DNA of 64,000 bases from Cohnella sp. OV330. GTDB taxonomy: Bacteria > Bacillota > Bacilli > Paenibacillales > Paenibacillaceae. Under the pieces are notes generated by a model. It had not been told where the DNA came from, ran no database searches, and saw nothing but the letters and a program-made list of their open reading frames with translations. The translations under genes and the position numbers were made by a program. Below, one piece after another: positions 52,167-59,673 of the stretch (its first letter is position 1; every line of letters starts with the position of its first letter). The stretch is from the NCBI RefSeq assembly GCF_900112065.1, contig NZ_FOKE01000002.1, positions 494,513-558,512 on the forward strand, given 5' to 3'.

Positions 52167-52229
52167 GTTCGACAACCTGAAAGTTCGGCTCGAAGTTCTA
52201 AACGCATCGAATGGCGCATTTATAATAAA

Positions 52230-52280
52230 GAAGGCATCCCTGCCCTCGGCCCGGACGGCCGAAAAAGCGAGGATGCCTTC
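52230..52280 (-). terminator. Terminator of sda
   Basis: GAAGGCATCC (52230-52239) and GGATGCCTTC (52271-52280) form a perfect 10-bp stem with a long, partly paired loop. On the minus strand TTCTTTATTATAAA follows. It begins 26 bases past the sda stop. Confidence 0.75.
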
Positions 52281-52305
52281 ATCCATATGATCGGGACGCG
52301 CGCGA

Positions 52306-52452
52306 CTACTTCGCAAGCCGCTCTTCCTTAATGGGCAGTTGTCTGCGCCGGATCTCGGCGTGCAGCAGATGAACGAATTCCCTTTCCAGCTTCAAGCGGA
52401 CGGCATGTTGGTAAGCTTCCAGTAGCAGCTCATCCGACAACAACGGCAACAT
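52306..52452 (-). CDS. sda: Sda, checkpoint inhibitor of sporulation histidine kinases
   Basis: A 48-codon gene. It reads MLPLLSDELLLEAYQHAVRL and then KLEREFVHLLHAEIRRRQLP, matching the two-helix hairpin of B. subtilis Sda (LSDELLIESY, NRDFIELIENEIKRRSL). Sda binds the dimerisation domain of KinA and blocks phosphate transfer to Spo0F when replication is disturbed or has just started. The conserved Leu and Phe on the interaction face (LKLEREF) are kept. AAAGGGTG lies 7 bases upstream of the ATG. A good sigma-A promoter with DnaA boxes right upstream and a terminator complete the unit. This gene is easily missed because of its size. Confidence 0.9.
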   Translation of the reverse strand: MLPLLSDELLLEAYQHAVRLKLEREFVHLLHAEIRRRQLPIKEERLAK

Positions 52453-52518
52453 GGCCTACACCCTTTCTTAAGCAGGCTATTCTGACGAGGATCCCGCTCA
52501 GCGAGCTCTTCGTGATGC

Positions 52519-52548
52519 ATCATAGCATGCTCCTCGACAGACGGACAA
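52519..52548 (-). promoter_or_regulatory. Sigma-A promoter of sda
   Basis: On the minus strand TTGTCC (52543-52548) and TATGAT (52519-52524) are 18 bases apart, giving a leader of about 60 bases before the sda ATG. Confidence 0.75.
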
Positions 52549-52556
52549 GCGCTTGG

Positions 52557-52655
52557 CTATCCACACCAACCTGTGTACAAGATGTGATTAAATTGTTGAA
52601 AAAAGCCGTTTTCCGCGTTTGCTCGGAATGGATATTGTGGATGGATTTATCCACA
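52557..52655. promoter_or_regulatory. DnaA-box cluster upstream of sda
   Basis: One perfect DnaA box TTATCCACA lies at 52647-52655. One-mismatch boxes are CTATCCACA (52557-52565) and, reversed, TGTGTACAA (52572-52580); a weaker reversed copy is TGTGGATGG (52636-52644). The nearest box is 9 bases upstream of the sda -35 element. In B. subtilis DnaA activates sda through such boxes. Confidence 0.82.
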
Positions 52656-52745
52656 GGCAAAATACTGTTTTTTCCATAAAAATAATTCATAGCGAAATTT
52701 GCGATGATAGCTACCAATAATAGAAAAATCAGCTTCCTTCAGTCG

Positions 52746-53417
52746 TCATTGCGGACGCGTGTTGACCTCAAGCATCCAAATCCGTCCGCCGCGGTCGATT
52801 CCGTAGTCGTAGCCAAGCTGCCCGATGCCCGGAAAGCGGCTCTCCAGCAGCGCCGTAGACGTGCGCGTCAAATGGCGCATTTGGCTTTTCTTGACGCCGA
52901 CGAGACGTCCCGACAGCGACCTCGCGATGCCTTGGCCCGCCGTGACCCGCGTGCCTCCCCTGCAGAGGTTCGTGACGAACAGCCCTCTGCGCGCGACGCG
53001 TCCGACCATCGCCCTGATTTGCCAGCCGGCTCCCGTCTTCACGTGCTTGACCCGGTAATCGATCGGCCTTCCGCCGATCGTGGCCAACCGAATGCCGCGC
53101 TGGATCAGGTAGGCGCGCCTTCCCTTGAGCCTGCCGATATGCCCGCAGAGCCCCGCGAACGTGCCGAAATACCGAACGCTGGTTTTCGCGTGAAGCTGAT
53201 ACCCGTTGCCGACCCGCGTAGCCTTGATGACGCCATGGCCTCCAGCGCCGCGGACAGGCTTCAGGACGACCATGCCGTAACGGTTCAGCATCGTCTTCAA
53301 ATTCACCGTGCTGTATTTTCTCGTAGGCGGGATGTGACGCGCCACATAGCCGTTCGTCAAAAGCGCAGTCGTTTTGAGCCACTTGCTCGCCAGCATGCGT
53401 CCGTTCTGCTGATGCAT
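52746..53417 (-). CDS. YheC/YheD-like ATP-grasp protein (spore-coat associated family)
   Basis: A 223-residue protein of the YheC/D family, whose members have an ATP-grasp fold and are associated with the endospore coat. Visible motifs are VVLKPVRGAGGHGVIKA (phosphate-binding loop region), RPIDYRVKHVKTGAGWQIRAMVGRVA and a C-terminal GYDYGIDRGGRIWMLEVNTRPQ with the metal-binding Glu and Asn. The start is the ATG at 53417, with AAGGAGG 8 bases upstream; the longer open frame to 53534 lacks an RBS. It is unusually basic. Its reaction is unknown. DnaA-box clusters lie on both sides. Confidence 0.85.
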   Translation of the reverse strand: MHQQNGRMLASKWLKTTALLTNGYVARHIPPTRKYSTVNLKTMLNRYGMVVLKPVRGAGGHGVIKATRVGNGYQLHAKTSVRYFGTFAGLCGHIGRLKGRRAYLIQRGIRLATIGGRPIDYRVKHVKTGAGWQIRAMVGRVARRGLFVTNLCRGGTRVTAGQGIARSLSGRLVGVKKSQMRHLTRTSTALLESRFPGIGQLGYDYGIDRGGRIWMLEVNTRPQ

Positions 53418-53558
53418 GCGCCAGTCCTCCTTATATGCGGTATATAACCAGCATACTCGGACATCCGCGCAGCTTCTTGGATGAATGGACGTGGCAACCC
53501 GCCCTTTTGTCGGCAGGCGGAGGATGGCGACCAACCTGCCCTTTTACCCACATTCGAC

Positions 53559-53642
53559 TGTGCATAAAACACTACGATTCTGTGGACAAGCCTCGGAATC
53601 TCAAGGGCAGCGCTGGGGACAAGCGGGACAACTTTATTCACA
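53559..53642. promoter_or_regulatory. Second DnaA-box cluster, upstream of the SNF2 helicase gene
   Basis: Two perfect boxes, TGTGCATAA reversed (53559-53567) and TTATTCACA (53634-53642), enclose a one-mismatch box TGTGGACAA (53581-53589). The spacer of 336 bases between the divergent YheC/D-like and helicase genes is otherwise featureless apart from a TATCAT near 53690 that could be the helicase -10. Confidence 0.7.
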
Positions 53643-53753
53643 GTCTGCGCGCCGCCCGCTCGTCGTCCCTTAACGGCTTCGCATCTGGTATCATAGATAG
53701 GACATATCGGATTGCCTGCCGCCAGGCAGCGAAGAGAAGAGGAGTCTAGCCCC

Positions 53754-56700
53754 ATGAGCGCATCCGTCACGCGCCAGACCGTCCGTTCGCTCTGCGGGCG
53801 CATCGCCTACGAGAGCGGACTGGCCTACGCCCGCGCCGGCAAAGTATCCTTCGCCGCGTACGACGACGAAGCCGGCGTCTACGAAGCCGTCGTCCAGGGA
53901 AGCGGCAGATCCGTCTACGAGACCAAGCTCCGGATCTCGCGTGCGGGAGACGTATCCGCCTCCTGCACCTGCCCTTCCCTGGCTTCGTACGATAAATACT
54001 GCAACCATATTGCGGCCGCGCTGCTGCGGATCATCGAGCATCGGCTGGCGGGCAGCGCCCCCGAATCCGCGGTTGGCGCGAGCGCCGGCCGCCCGGATGC
54101 GGAGGGAGCCGGCCCGGACGACGGACTCGCCGCGAAAATGATCGGCCTGTTCGCGTCCAAGCCCGTCTCGCGCAGCGGCGCCCGCAAACGGTTCGAGACG
54201 CGAGAGCAGCTGCAAGTCGCCTTCGTCTGCGTTCCGCTCGACGACGGCCGCGAACACGCGCTCGGCATCGAAGCGCGCATCGGCTCCGAATCGGGGCGGA
54301 TGCATGCGGTCAAGCAGATCGGAGGCTGGCTCGACAGCGTCGAGCGCGGCGAATCGCATCCGATAGCGAAGGCCTTCGCTTACGATCCGGAGCTGCACTG
54401 CTTTTCGGAGACCGACGACGAGATCATTCGGGCGCTCGTCCGCGTTAACCGCGGCGACGTGGCATTCGTCCGGTCGCCGTCGGGCTTAAGCGGCGCGCGC
54501 AATCAACGCGCGCTTCGGATCCCGCCGGAGGACTGGGCGTCGCTGTACGCGCTGCTCTGCCGTGCCTCGGACGTTTCTCTTCAAGCCGGAGAGCGTCTGC
54601 TGCCGGGTTTGCCGTCGGCAGAGGGACCGCTGCCCGTGCGCTACGAGATCGACTACGATCCGGACGACGCGGAGGGCGGCTGCAAGCTGGACGTCAGAGG
54701 ACTGGCGTCGGTCACGGTATTGGAAGCATACGGGCTCGTGCTGACGGAGGACGGGCTCGTCAAGCTGCCGGCCGCCTCCTGCGCGCAGCTGGCGCAGCTC
54801 CAGCGCATGCTGCCGACGGCGACGGTGGTGGCACAGACAGTTACGCCGAAGGCAGCCGACGCGAGGCAGGTTCGCATCCCGCGCGAACAGGCGGACGGCT
54901 TCATGGAACGCGTCGTGCCCGGGCTTATGCGGCTCGGCAGCGTGAAGATCGCCGAAGCCGTGTCGGACAAGATCGTGCGCGAGCCGCTGAAGGCCAAGCT
55001 GTACCTGGATCGCGTGCGCGACCGGCTGCTCGGGGGTTTGGAGTTTCACTACGGCTCCGTCGTCATCAATCCGCTGGAGGCCGCCGGCGCCAAGCGTTCG
55101 GACGACGGTCCGATCCTCGTTCGGGACGGCGAGCGCGAGCGGCGCATCCTCGAGCTTATGGACGGCAGCGCCTTCGTCCGCACCGAAGCCGGCTACGTGA
55201 TGGGCGGCGACGAGGAAGGCGAATTCGAATTTTTGTACCGGGTGCTTCCGCTGCTCGAACCGCTGCTCGGCGTTTACGCCACGGCGGCCGTCCGCATCCG
55301 CCTGCTGCCCGAACCGGTCGTCGTCAAGGTATCGGCCGATACGGACGAGCGAACCGACTGGCTCGAATTCAAATTCGACATCTCGGGCATTCCCGAGGCC
55401 GAGATCAAATCGCTCCTGCAGGCGCTCGTAGAGAAGCGCGCTTATTACCGCATGACCGGCGGCGCCCTCGTGCCCCTGGACGGCCAGGACTTCGCGGAGA
55501 TCAACCGCCTGCTCGACGCGACCGGCATGCTCCCGTCGGAGCTCAAGGACGGCAAGCTGCGCCTGCCGCTCGTCCGCGGCCTCCATCTGCTCGAGCCGGA
55601 AGGCGGTACGGTCGTGAAGCACGGGCGCTCGCTTCGCGGCCTGCTCGACGATCTTCGCCATCCGGATCAAGCCGCTTTCGCCTCCGCCCCGGCCGCGCTC
55701 GTCGGTACGCTGCGCGATTACCAATTATACGGTTATCAATGGATGCGGACGCTCGCCCACTATCGCTTCGGCGGCATTCTGGCGGACGACATGGGCCTCG
55801 GCAAGACGATTCAGAGCATCGCCTTCGTCGCCTCGATGCTGCCGGTCATGCGCGAACGCGGCCAGCCGGCGCTGATCGTCTGCCCCGCCTCGCTCATGTA
55901 CAACTGGCACAGCGAGCTGCGCAAGTTCGCGCCGGACATCCGGTGCCGCATCGCCGACGGCGCGAAAAACGAGCGAGCGGAAGCGCTGGCGAACCCGTCC
56001 CGCTTCGATGCCGTCATCGTCTCTTATCCGCTGCTGCGCAAGGATATCCAGCTGTATGCGGGCATGACGTTCCACACGCTCATCCTCGACGAGGCGCAGG
56101 CGGTCAAGAACGAGACGACCCAGACGGCCCAAGCCGTCAAGCGGATCGTCGCGGAGCAGCGCTTCGCGCTGACGGGCACGCCGATCGAAAATGCGCTGGA
56201 CGAGCTTCGTTCCATTGCCGGCGCGGTATTCCCGGGCTTGTTCCCCGGCCGGCGCGCGTTCGCCGAGCTGTCCCGCGAGGAAGTATCGGACCGCATCCGA
56301 CCGTTCGTGCTGCGGCGTCTCAAGTCGGACGTGCTGCGCGAGCTGCCCGACAAGATCGAATCGGTCATCGCCTCCGAGCTGCTGCCGGCGCAGAAGAAGC
56401 TGTACGCGGCCTATCTGGCCAAGCTGAGGACCGAGACGCTGAAGCATCTGGACCAGGATACGCTGGACCGCAACCGGATCAGGATCCTGGCGGGCATCAC
56501 GCGGCTCCGCCAGCTCTGCTGCCATCCCGCGCTGTTCGTCGAAGATTACGCCGGCGGCTCCGCCAAGCTCGACCAGCTGCTCGAGCTGTTGGACGATTGC
56601 CGCAGCGCGGGCAGGCGCGCGCTCGTGTTTTCCCAGTTCACATCGATGCTGGCGATGATCCGGCGGGAGCTCGGCGCGCGCGGCATGACCCATTTCTACT

Positions 56701-57080
56701 TGGACGGCGACACGCCAGCCGCAGAGCGGGTGGAGCTGTGCGACCGGTTCAACGCGGGGGAGCGGGAGCTGTTCCTGGCTTCATTGAAGGCGGGCGGTAC
56801 GGGGCTTAATCTGACCGGGGCCGATACGGTCATCCTGTACGATCTCTGGTGGAATCCCGCGGTGGAGCAGCAGGCGGCGGATCGCGTGCACCGGATCGGC
56901 CAACAGCGCGCCGTACAGGTTATCCGCCTCGTAGCCCAGGGAACCGTGGAGGACAAGATGACCGAGCTGCAGCAGCGCAAGCGCCACCTCATCGACGAGG
57001 TCATCCGCCCGGGGACGGAGGCGCTGTCCGCGCTCAGCGAGCAGGACATTCGGGAGCTGCTGTCGATCGGAACGGATTAG
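53754..57080 (+). CDS. SNF2-family DEAD/DEAH helicase with SWIM zinc finger
   Basis: A 1,108-residue Swi2/Snf2-type ATPase that should translocate on duplex DNA. The N-terminal SWIM zinc finger has Cys71, Cys73, Cys83 and His85. A SNF2-associated bacterial domain (about 150-620) follows. The ATPase core has DDMGLGKTIQSIAF (motif I, near 680), LILDEAQAVKNE (motif II, near 778), LTGTPIENALDELRSI (motif III), and in the second lobe VFSQFTSMLAMI, LFLASLKAGGTGLNLTGADTVI (motif V) and DRVHRIGQQRAVQVIRL (motif VI). The ATG at 53754 has AGAGGAG upstream; the frame extends 14 codons further but without RBS. DnaA boxes lie 110-195 bases upstream. The role in the cell is unknown, possibly repair or nucleoprotein remodelling. 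Confidence 0.93.
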   Translation: MSASVTRQTVRSLCGRIAYESGLAYARAGKVSFAAYDDEAGVYEAVVQGSGRSVYETKLRISRAGDVSASCTCPSLASYDKYCNHIAAALLRIIEHRLAGSAPESAVGASAGRPDAEGAGPDDGLAAKMIGLFASKPVSRSGARKRFETREQLQVAFVCVPLDDGREHALGIEARIGSESGRMHAVKQIGGWLDSVERGESHPIAKAFAYDPELHCFSETDDEIIRALVRVNRGDVAFVRSPSGLSGARNQRALRIPPEDWASLYALLCRASDVSLQAGERLLPGLPSAEGPLPVRYEIDYDPDDAEGGCKLDVRGLASVTVLEAYGLVLTEDGLVKLPAASCAQLAQLQRMLPTATVVAQTVTPKAADARQVRIPREQADGFMERVVPGLMRLGSVKIAEAVSDKIVREPLKAKLYLDRVRDRLLGGLEFHYGSVVINPLEAAGAKRSDDGPILVRDGERERRILELMDGSAFVRTEAGYVMGGDEEGEFEFLYRVLPLLEPLLGVYATAAVRIRLLPEPVVVKVSADTDERTDWLEFKFDISGIPEAEIKSLLQALVEKRAYYRMTGGALVPLDGQDFAEINRLLDATGMLPSELKDGKLRLPLVRGLHLLEPEGGTVVKHGRSLRGLLDDLRHPDQAAFASAPAALVGTLRDYQLYGYQWMRTLAHYRFGGILADDMGLGKTIQSIAFVASMLPVMRERGQPALIVCPASLMYNWHSELRKFAPDIRCRIADGAKNERAEALANPSRFDAVIVSYPLLRKDIQLYAGMTFHTLILDEAQAVKNETTQTAQAVKRIVAEQRFALTGTPIENALDELRSIAGAVFPGLFPGRRAFAELSREEVSDRIRPFVLRRLKSDVLRELPDKIESVIASELLPAQKKLYAAYLAKLRTETLKHLDQDTLDRNRIRILAGITRLRQLCCHPALFVEDYAGGSAKLDQLLELLDDCRSAGRRALVFSQFTSMLAMIRRELGARGMTHFYLDGDTPAAERVELCDRFNAGERELFLASLKAGGTGLNLTGADTVILYDLWWNPAVEQQAADRVHRIGQQRAVQVIRLVAQGTVEDKMTELQQRKRHLIDEVIRPGTEALSALSEQDIRELLSIGTD

Positions 57081-57102
57081 GGCGGCGAATGGGGGATCAC
57101 GC

Positions 57103-57435
57103 ATGCGCTTGGTGTTGTTGCTGGCTCCGGCGGGGACGATCGCGCTGGCGCTGATGTTCATGTACGCGAATCCTTATGCCGAGCACGGCGTATCGCCGCT
57201 TAACGCCTCGACGATCGCGATCGCGTACTTGCTCCTGATCCTTCCGGCCCTCGCTGTCGCAGCTTCGATTGTCCTGCGCAGCCGCCGGCTCAAATGGCTT
57301 TCTTTCTGCGCCTCGCTGCCGGTCGGGCTGTACCTCGGCCTTGCAGGCGTGCCTAGTTTGTGGACTTTGTTTCTGTTGTTTATTGGGCTGTATGCGTTCA
57401 TTCCTGTTTACCGTTCGACGCTGCGTAAGGGCTAA
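57103..57435 (+). CDS. Small integral membrane protein
   Basis: A 110-residue protein with four predicted membrane helices (about 4-21, 37-58, 66-83, 86-104). I do not recognise the family. The first helix looks like an uncleaved anchor. It starts 23 bases after the helicase stop, with GGGGGA upstream, so it probably shares that transcript. The plus-strand end borders a repeat array. Confidence 0.6.
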   Translation: MRLVLLLAPAGTIALALMFMYANPYAEHGVSPLNASTIAIAYLLLILPALAVAASIVLRSRRLKWLSFCASLPVGLYLGLAGVPSLWTLFLLFIGLYAFIPVYRSTLRKG

Positions 57436-57470
57436 TTGGATTAAGTGCGGTGCGTGGCGGGTCATTCCGG

Positions 57471-57676
57471 AGCGGATGCGGACACTGGGGCGCTAACTCG
57501 TAAAAAAGCACTCCATCTACTGCGTTTGCGGACAGGAGGGACGTTATTAGGGCGAATCAAGGCCAAATCGGCCATCCATTGCGAAAATAGCGGATCCTGT
57601 GTCCGTCCGCGAATCAGATTGGGTGATATGGGCGTAAATAACGGCTCCTCTGTCCGCCAGCTAGCGGAATTGGCGA
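57471..57676. repeat. Four-unit TGTCCG repeat array, copy C
   Basis: Four copies of a motif with consensus ATARCGnnYCCTSTGTCCG. The TGTCCG cores (as CGGACA in reverse units) lie at 57479-57484, 57529-57534, 57600-57605 and 57651-57656, in the order reverse, reverse, forward, forward, spaced 50, 71 and 51. The motif differs from the TGCA arrays, but order and outer spacings are the same. It fills the spacer between two converging genes. Confidence 0.8.
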
Positions 57677-57706
57677 TCTTAGTTCTTAGGTCCGGGAACG
57701 ACAAAG

Positions 57707-57751
57707 AAACCTCCCGACCAAGCGCAATAGATGCGCCTGTTCGGGAGGTTT
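57707..57751. terminator. Terminator of the Fe-S carrier gene
   Basis: AAACCTCCCGA (57707-57717) and TCGGGAGGTTT (57741-57751) form an 11-bp stem, and GCGCA/TGCGC pairs inside. T-rich DNA flanks it on both strands, so it can also stop transcription arriving from the plus strand. Confidence 0.85.
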
Positions 57752-57769
57752 TGGTTTAAGCGGACCTTG

Positions 57770-58132
57770 TCAGCACTCGCCGGCCGCAGCGGGCTTGCCT
57801 GCGTCGGTCGCGGTGCGGAAGCTCGAGCCGCAGCCGCAGGTCGCGGTCGCGTTCGGGTTAAAAATCGTAAAGCCGCCGCCGAGACCCGACTCTTTCCAGT
57901 CGATCTCGAGGCCGTTTAGGTACTTCGCGCTGTCCTGGTCGACGACGACCTTCAAGTCGCGGATGTCGAGCACGCGATCGTCCTCGTGCTGTTCGTCGTC
58001 GAAGCCCATTCCGTATGAGAAGCCCGTGCAACCGCCCTCTTGCACGCCGACGCGCAGGAACAATCCTTCGTTTTCCTCTGCTGCGAGCATTTCCTGTATT
58101 TTCTGACCGGCCGCCTCAGTGATCTGAATCAT
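57770..58132 (-). CDS. Iron-sulfur cluster assembly accessory protein (IscA/SufA/ErpA family)
   Basis: A-type carrier that passes Fe-S clusters to target proteins. The 120 residues show the family plan with the three conserved cysteines: Cys35 in EGGCTGFSY and Cys99/Cys101 in the C-terminal CGCGSSF. GMGFDDE and LNGLEIDWKESGLGGGFTIFNPNA are also typical. A short Ala/Gly-rich tail with one extra Cys (GEC) follows. Monocistronic with its own terminator. Cytosolic. Confidence 0.94.
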   Translation of the reverse strand: MIQITEAAGQKIQEMLAAEENEGLFLRVGVQEGGCTGFSYGMGFDDEQHEDDRVLDIRDLKVVVDQDSAKYLNGLEIDWKESGLGGGFTIFNPNATATCGCGSSFRTATDAGKPAAAGEC

Positions 58133-58283
58133 GTACGGTCCCTCCTGACGTATAAAAACAGTAATCGAACTGACTACAGTATACTCCTCTCGGCCGCTTC
58201 TCTCAAGAGGATCTGACGTCCTCGGGCTTTCGCCGCCTGTGCTATACTTAGCGGAGAGTCCTTAGGAACGGAGCGGATGCCGC

Positions 58284-58883
58284 ATGACAGCGTTCACCGA
58301 AGACGAGTACTATGACGAGACGTTTAACGACCTTCAATTGGCAAATGAAGAGCTGTCGTCCGTACGCTTCTACGATTGCACCTTCAGGAACTGCGACTTT
58401 AGCGAGGCTGCGTTAAGGGCGTGCAAGTTCTCCGGCTGCGCCTTCGAGAGCTGCAACATGAACTTCATCAAGGTGACGGACAGCGAGTTCGCGGACGCCT
58501 CGTTCGTCAAATGCAAGGTCGTCGGCGTCAACTGGACCGAAGCCGATTGGCCGAGAACGGCGGGACGACGCATGCTTAGCTTTGACCAATGCACGATCAG
58601 CCACTCTACCTTTATCGGGCTTAAGCTGCCCGGCTGCGCGATCGTCGATTGCATGGCCAAAAACGCCGACTTCAGGGAAGCCGATCTCGCCGGCACGAGC
58701 TTCGCCGGCTCGGACCTTGCCGAGAGCCTGTTCGGCGATACGACGCTGACCGGCGCCGACTTCTCCCGCGCCACGGGCTACGCGATCAATCCGACGCAAA
58801 ACCGCATCCAGAAGGCGAAGTTCATGCTGCCGGAAGCGACGTCGCTGCTGTATAACATGGACATCGAGATCGTGGACGATTGA
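58284..58883 (+). CDS. Pentapeptide-repeat protein
   Basis: A 199-residue protein whose middle is built of A(D/N)LxX-like pentapeptides, for example VRFYDCTFRNCDFSEAALRA and ADLAGTSFAGSDLAESLFGD, interrupted around residue 75-95 (WTEADWPRTAGRR), which splits the quadrilateral helix into two parts. Similar proteins are often called secreted effectors or McbG/Qnr-like, but nothing here indicates gyrase protection. The frame is supported by an upstream GGAGCGGA and a TATACT -10-like box at about 58240. Cytosolic; function unknown. Confidence 0.8.
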   Translation: MTAFTEDEYYDETFNDLQLANEELSSVRFYDCTFRNCDFSEAALRACKFSGCAFESCNMNFIKVTDSEFADASFVKCKVVGVNWTEADWPRTAGRRMLSFDQCTISHSTFIGLKLPGCAIVDCMAKNADFREADLAGTSFAGSDLAESLFGDTTLTGADFSRATGYAINPTQNRIQKAKFMLPEATSLLYNMDIEIVDD

Positions 58884-58936
58884 GCGAAAGCTCCGCGTTA
58901 ATTTCCCGTATGGACCCATCGGACTCATACAAAAAA

Positions 58937-58960
58937 AACCGGGCGCTCACGCGCCCGGTT
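58937..58960 (-). terminator. Terminator overlapping the stop of the following minus-strand gene
   Basis: AACCGGGCGC (58937-58946), a TCAC loop and GCGCCCGGTT (58951-58960) form a perfect 10-bp stem. On the minus strand it is followed by seven T. The TGA stop of the gene at 58947-59414 lies in the hairpin loop. Confidence 0.9.
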
Positions 58961-59414
58961 CTTCGTCCTTCCACTCGGCCAAGGCGGCCGCCGGCATCTG
59001 GATCGCCTTCAGCTCGATCCTGCAGCGGAAGCTGCCCGTCTCGTTGGCCAGAAAATCAGCCAGCCTGCGGAACACCATCGCAAGCTCCGGCCCGCTCGAT
59101 TCGGTGTCGATGCCGTACCGGAACTGGTCCGCCGGCAGCCCTTTGATCCGCCTGTCGTCTCCCTGCTGCGCGTCCGCGTCCCGCGTGCGCTTCCATTCCT
59201 TGGTCGGCTCGAACTTGTCCGTCCGGCGAACGAGCTGTTCGTATATCTGGTGCTTGCGAAGCCACATATAATATTGAATCGGGTTGTTTAACCCCCAAGC
59301 TTGCGTCAGATCTTTGATCGTATAGGTTGCGCGGTATTGTTGCAGCGTTGCGATCATGTCGGATTGCTCAAGCTGCTCCAATTCCTGAAGCGGCAGAACA
59401 TCGGGTTTTGTCAT
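58947..59414 (-). CDS. Hypothetical cytosolic protein
   Basis: A 155-residue protein that I do not recognise. The first 65 residues (LQQYRATYTIKDLTQAWGLN and PIQYYMWLRKHQIYEQLV) look like a helix-turn-helix in which a recognition helix could sit around 35-50. A charged linker and a C-terminal segment with ELAMVFRRLADFLANETGSF follow. The ATG has GGGAG about 10 bases upstream. It is monocistronic, with the terminator overlapping its stop. DNA binding is only suggested. Confidence 0.65.
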   Translation of the reverse strand: MTKPDVLPLQELEQLEQSDMIATLQQYRATYTIKDLTQAWGLNNPIQYYMWLRKHQIYEQLVRRTDKFEPTKEWKRTRDADAQQGDDRRIKGLPADQFRYGIDTESSGPELAMVFRRLADFLANETGSFRCRIELKAIQMPAAALAEWKDEEPGA

Positions 59415-59523
59415 TCCTTTTGGCTCCCTTTTATTCGATTGATCTTCTAATACAGTACCATAATTTGTTTATTATTCAAGGTCATTCCCACTTTTCGGAT
59501 GAAATATACCTGCCCGAATTGTA

Positions 59524-59552
59524 TTGCCCTGCACACGGAGGAAGCTTATAAT
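59524..59552 (+). promoter_or_regulatory. Promoter of mqnE
   Basis: TTGCCC (59524-59529) and TATAAT (59547-59552) are exactly 17 bases apart. The leader up to the start codon is about 115 bases, longer than usual. I see no clear riboswitch fold in it. Confidence 0.65.
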
Positions 59553-59673
59553 GCTAATAGTGTGTTCATGCAGTATTTTTTCATTTCCTTATGTACCTTT
59601 TTTCACAAACTCAATCGACAAGCCGCTACCGCTACCCCGGCGCTGGCTTATCCCATTCCATCCGGAGGAGGTC

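Noticed and set aside
52149..52331. Plus-strand ORF of 60 codons
   Set aside because: Its first six residues belong to the shifted frame of the decayed reductase; the rest runs antisense through the sda terminator and 3' end.
52520..52717. Minus-strand ORF of 65 codons upstream of sda
   Set aside because: It covers the sda promoter and the DnaA boxes, lacks an RBS and resembles nothing.
52557..53642. Chromosomal origin of replication
   Set aside because: DnaA boxes are clustered, but dnaA, dnaN, gyrA and an AT-rich unwinding region are absent; regulatory or titration sites fit better.
59415..59673. Riboswitch in the mqnE leader
   Set aside because: The leader is long, but I see no conserved aptamer elements or strong terminator/antiterminator pair.
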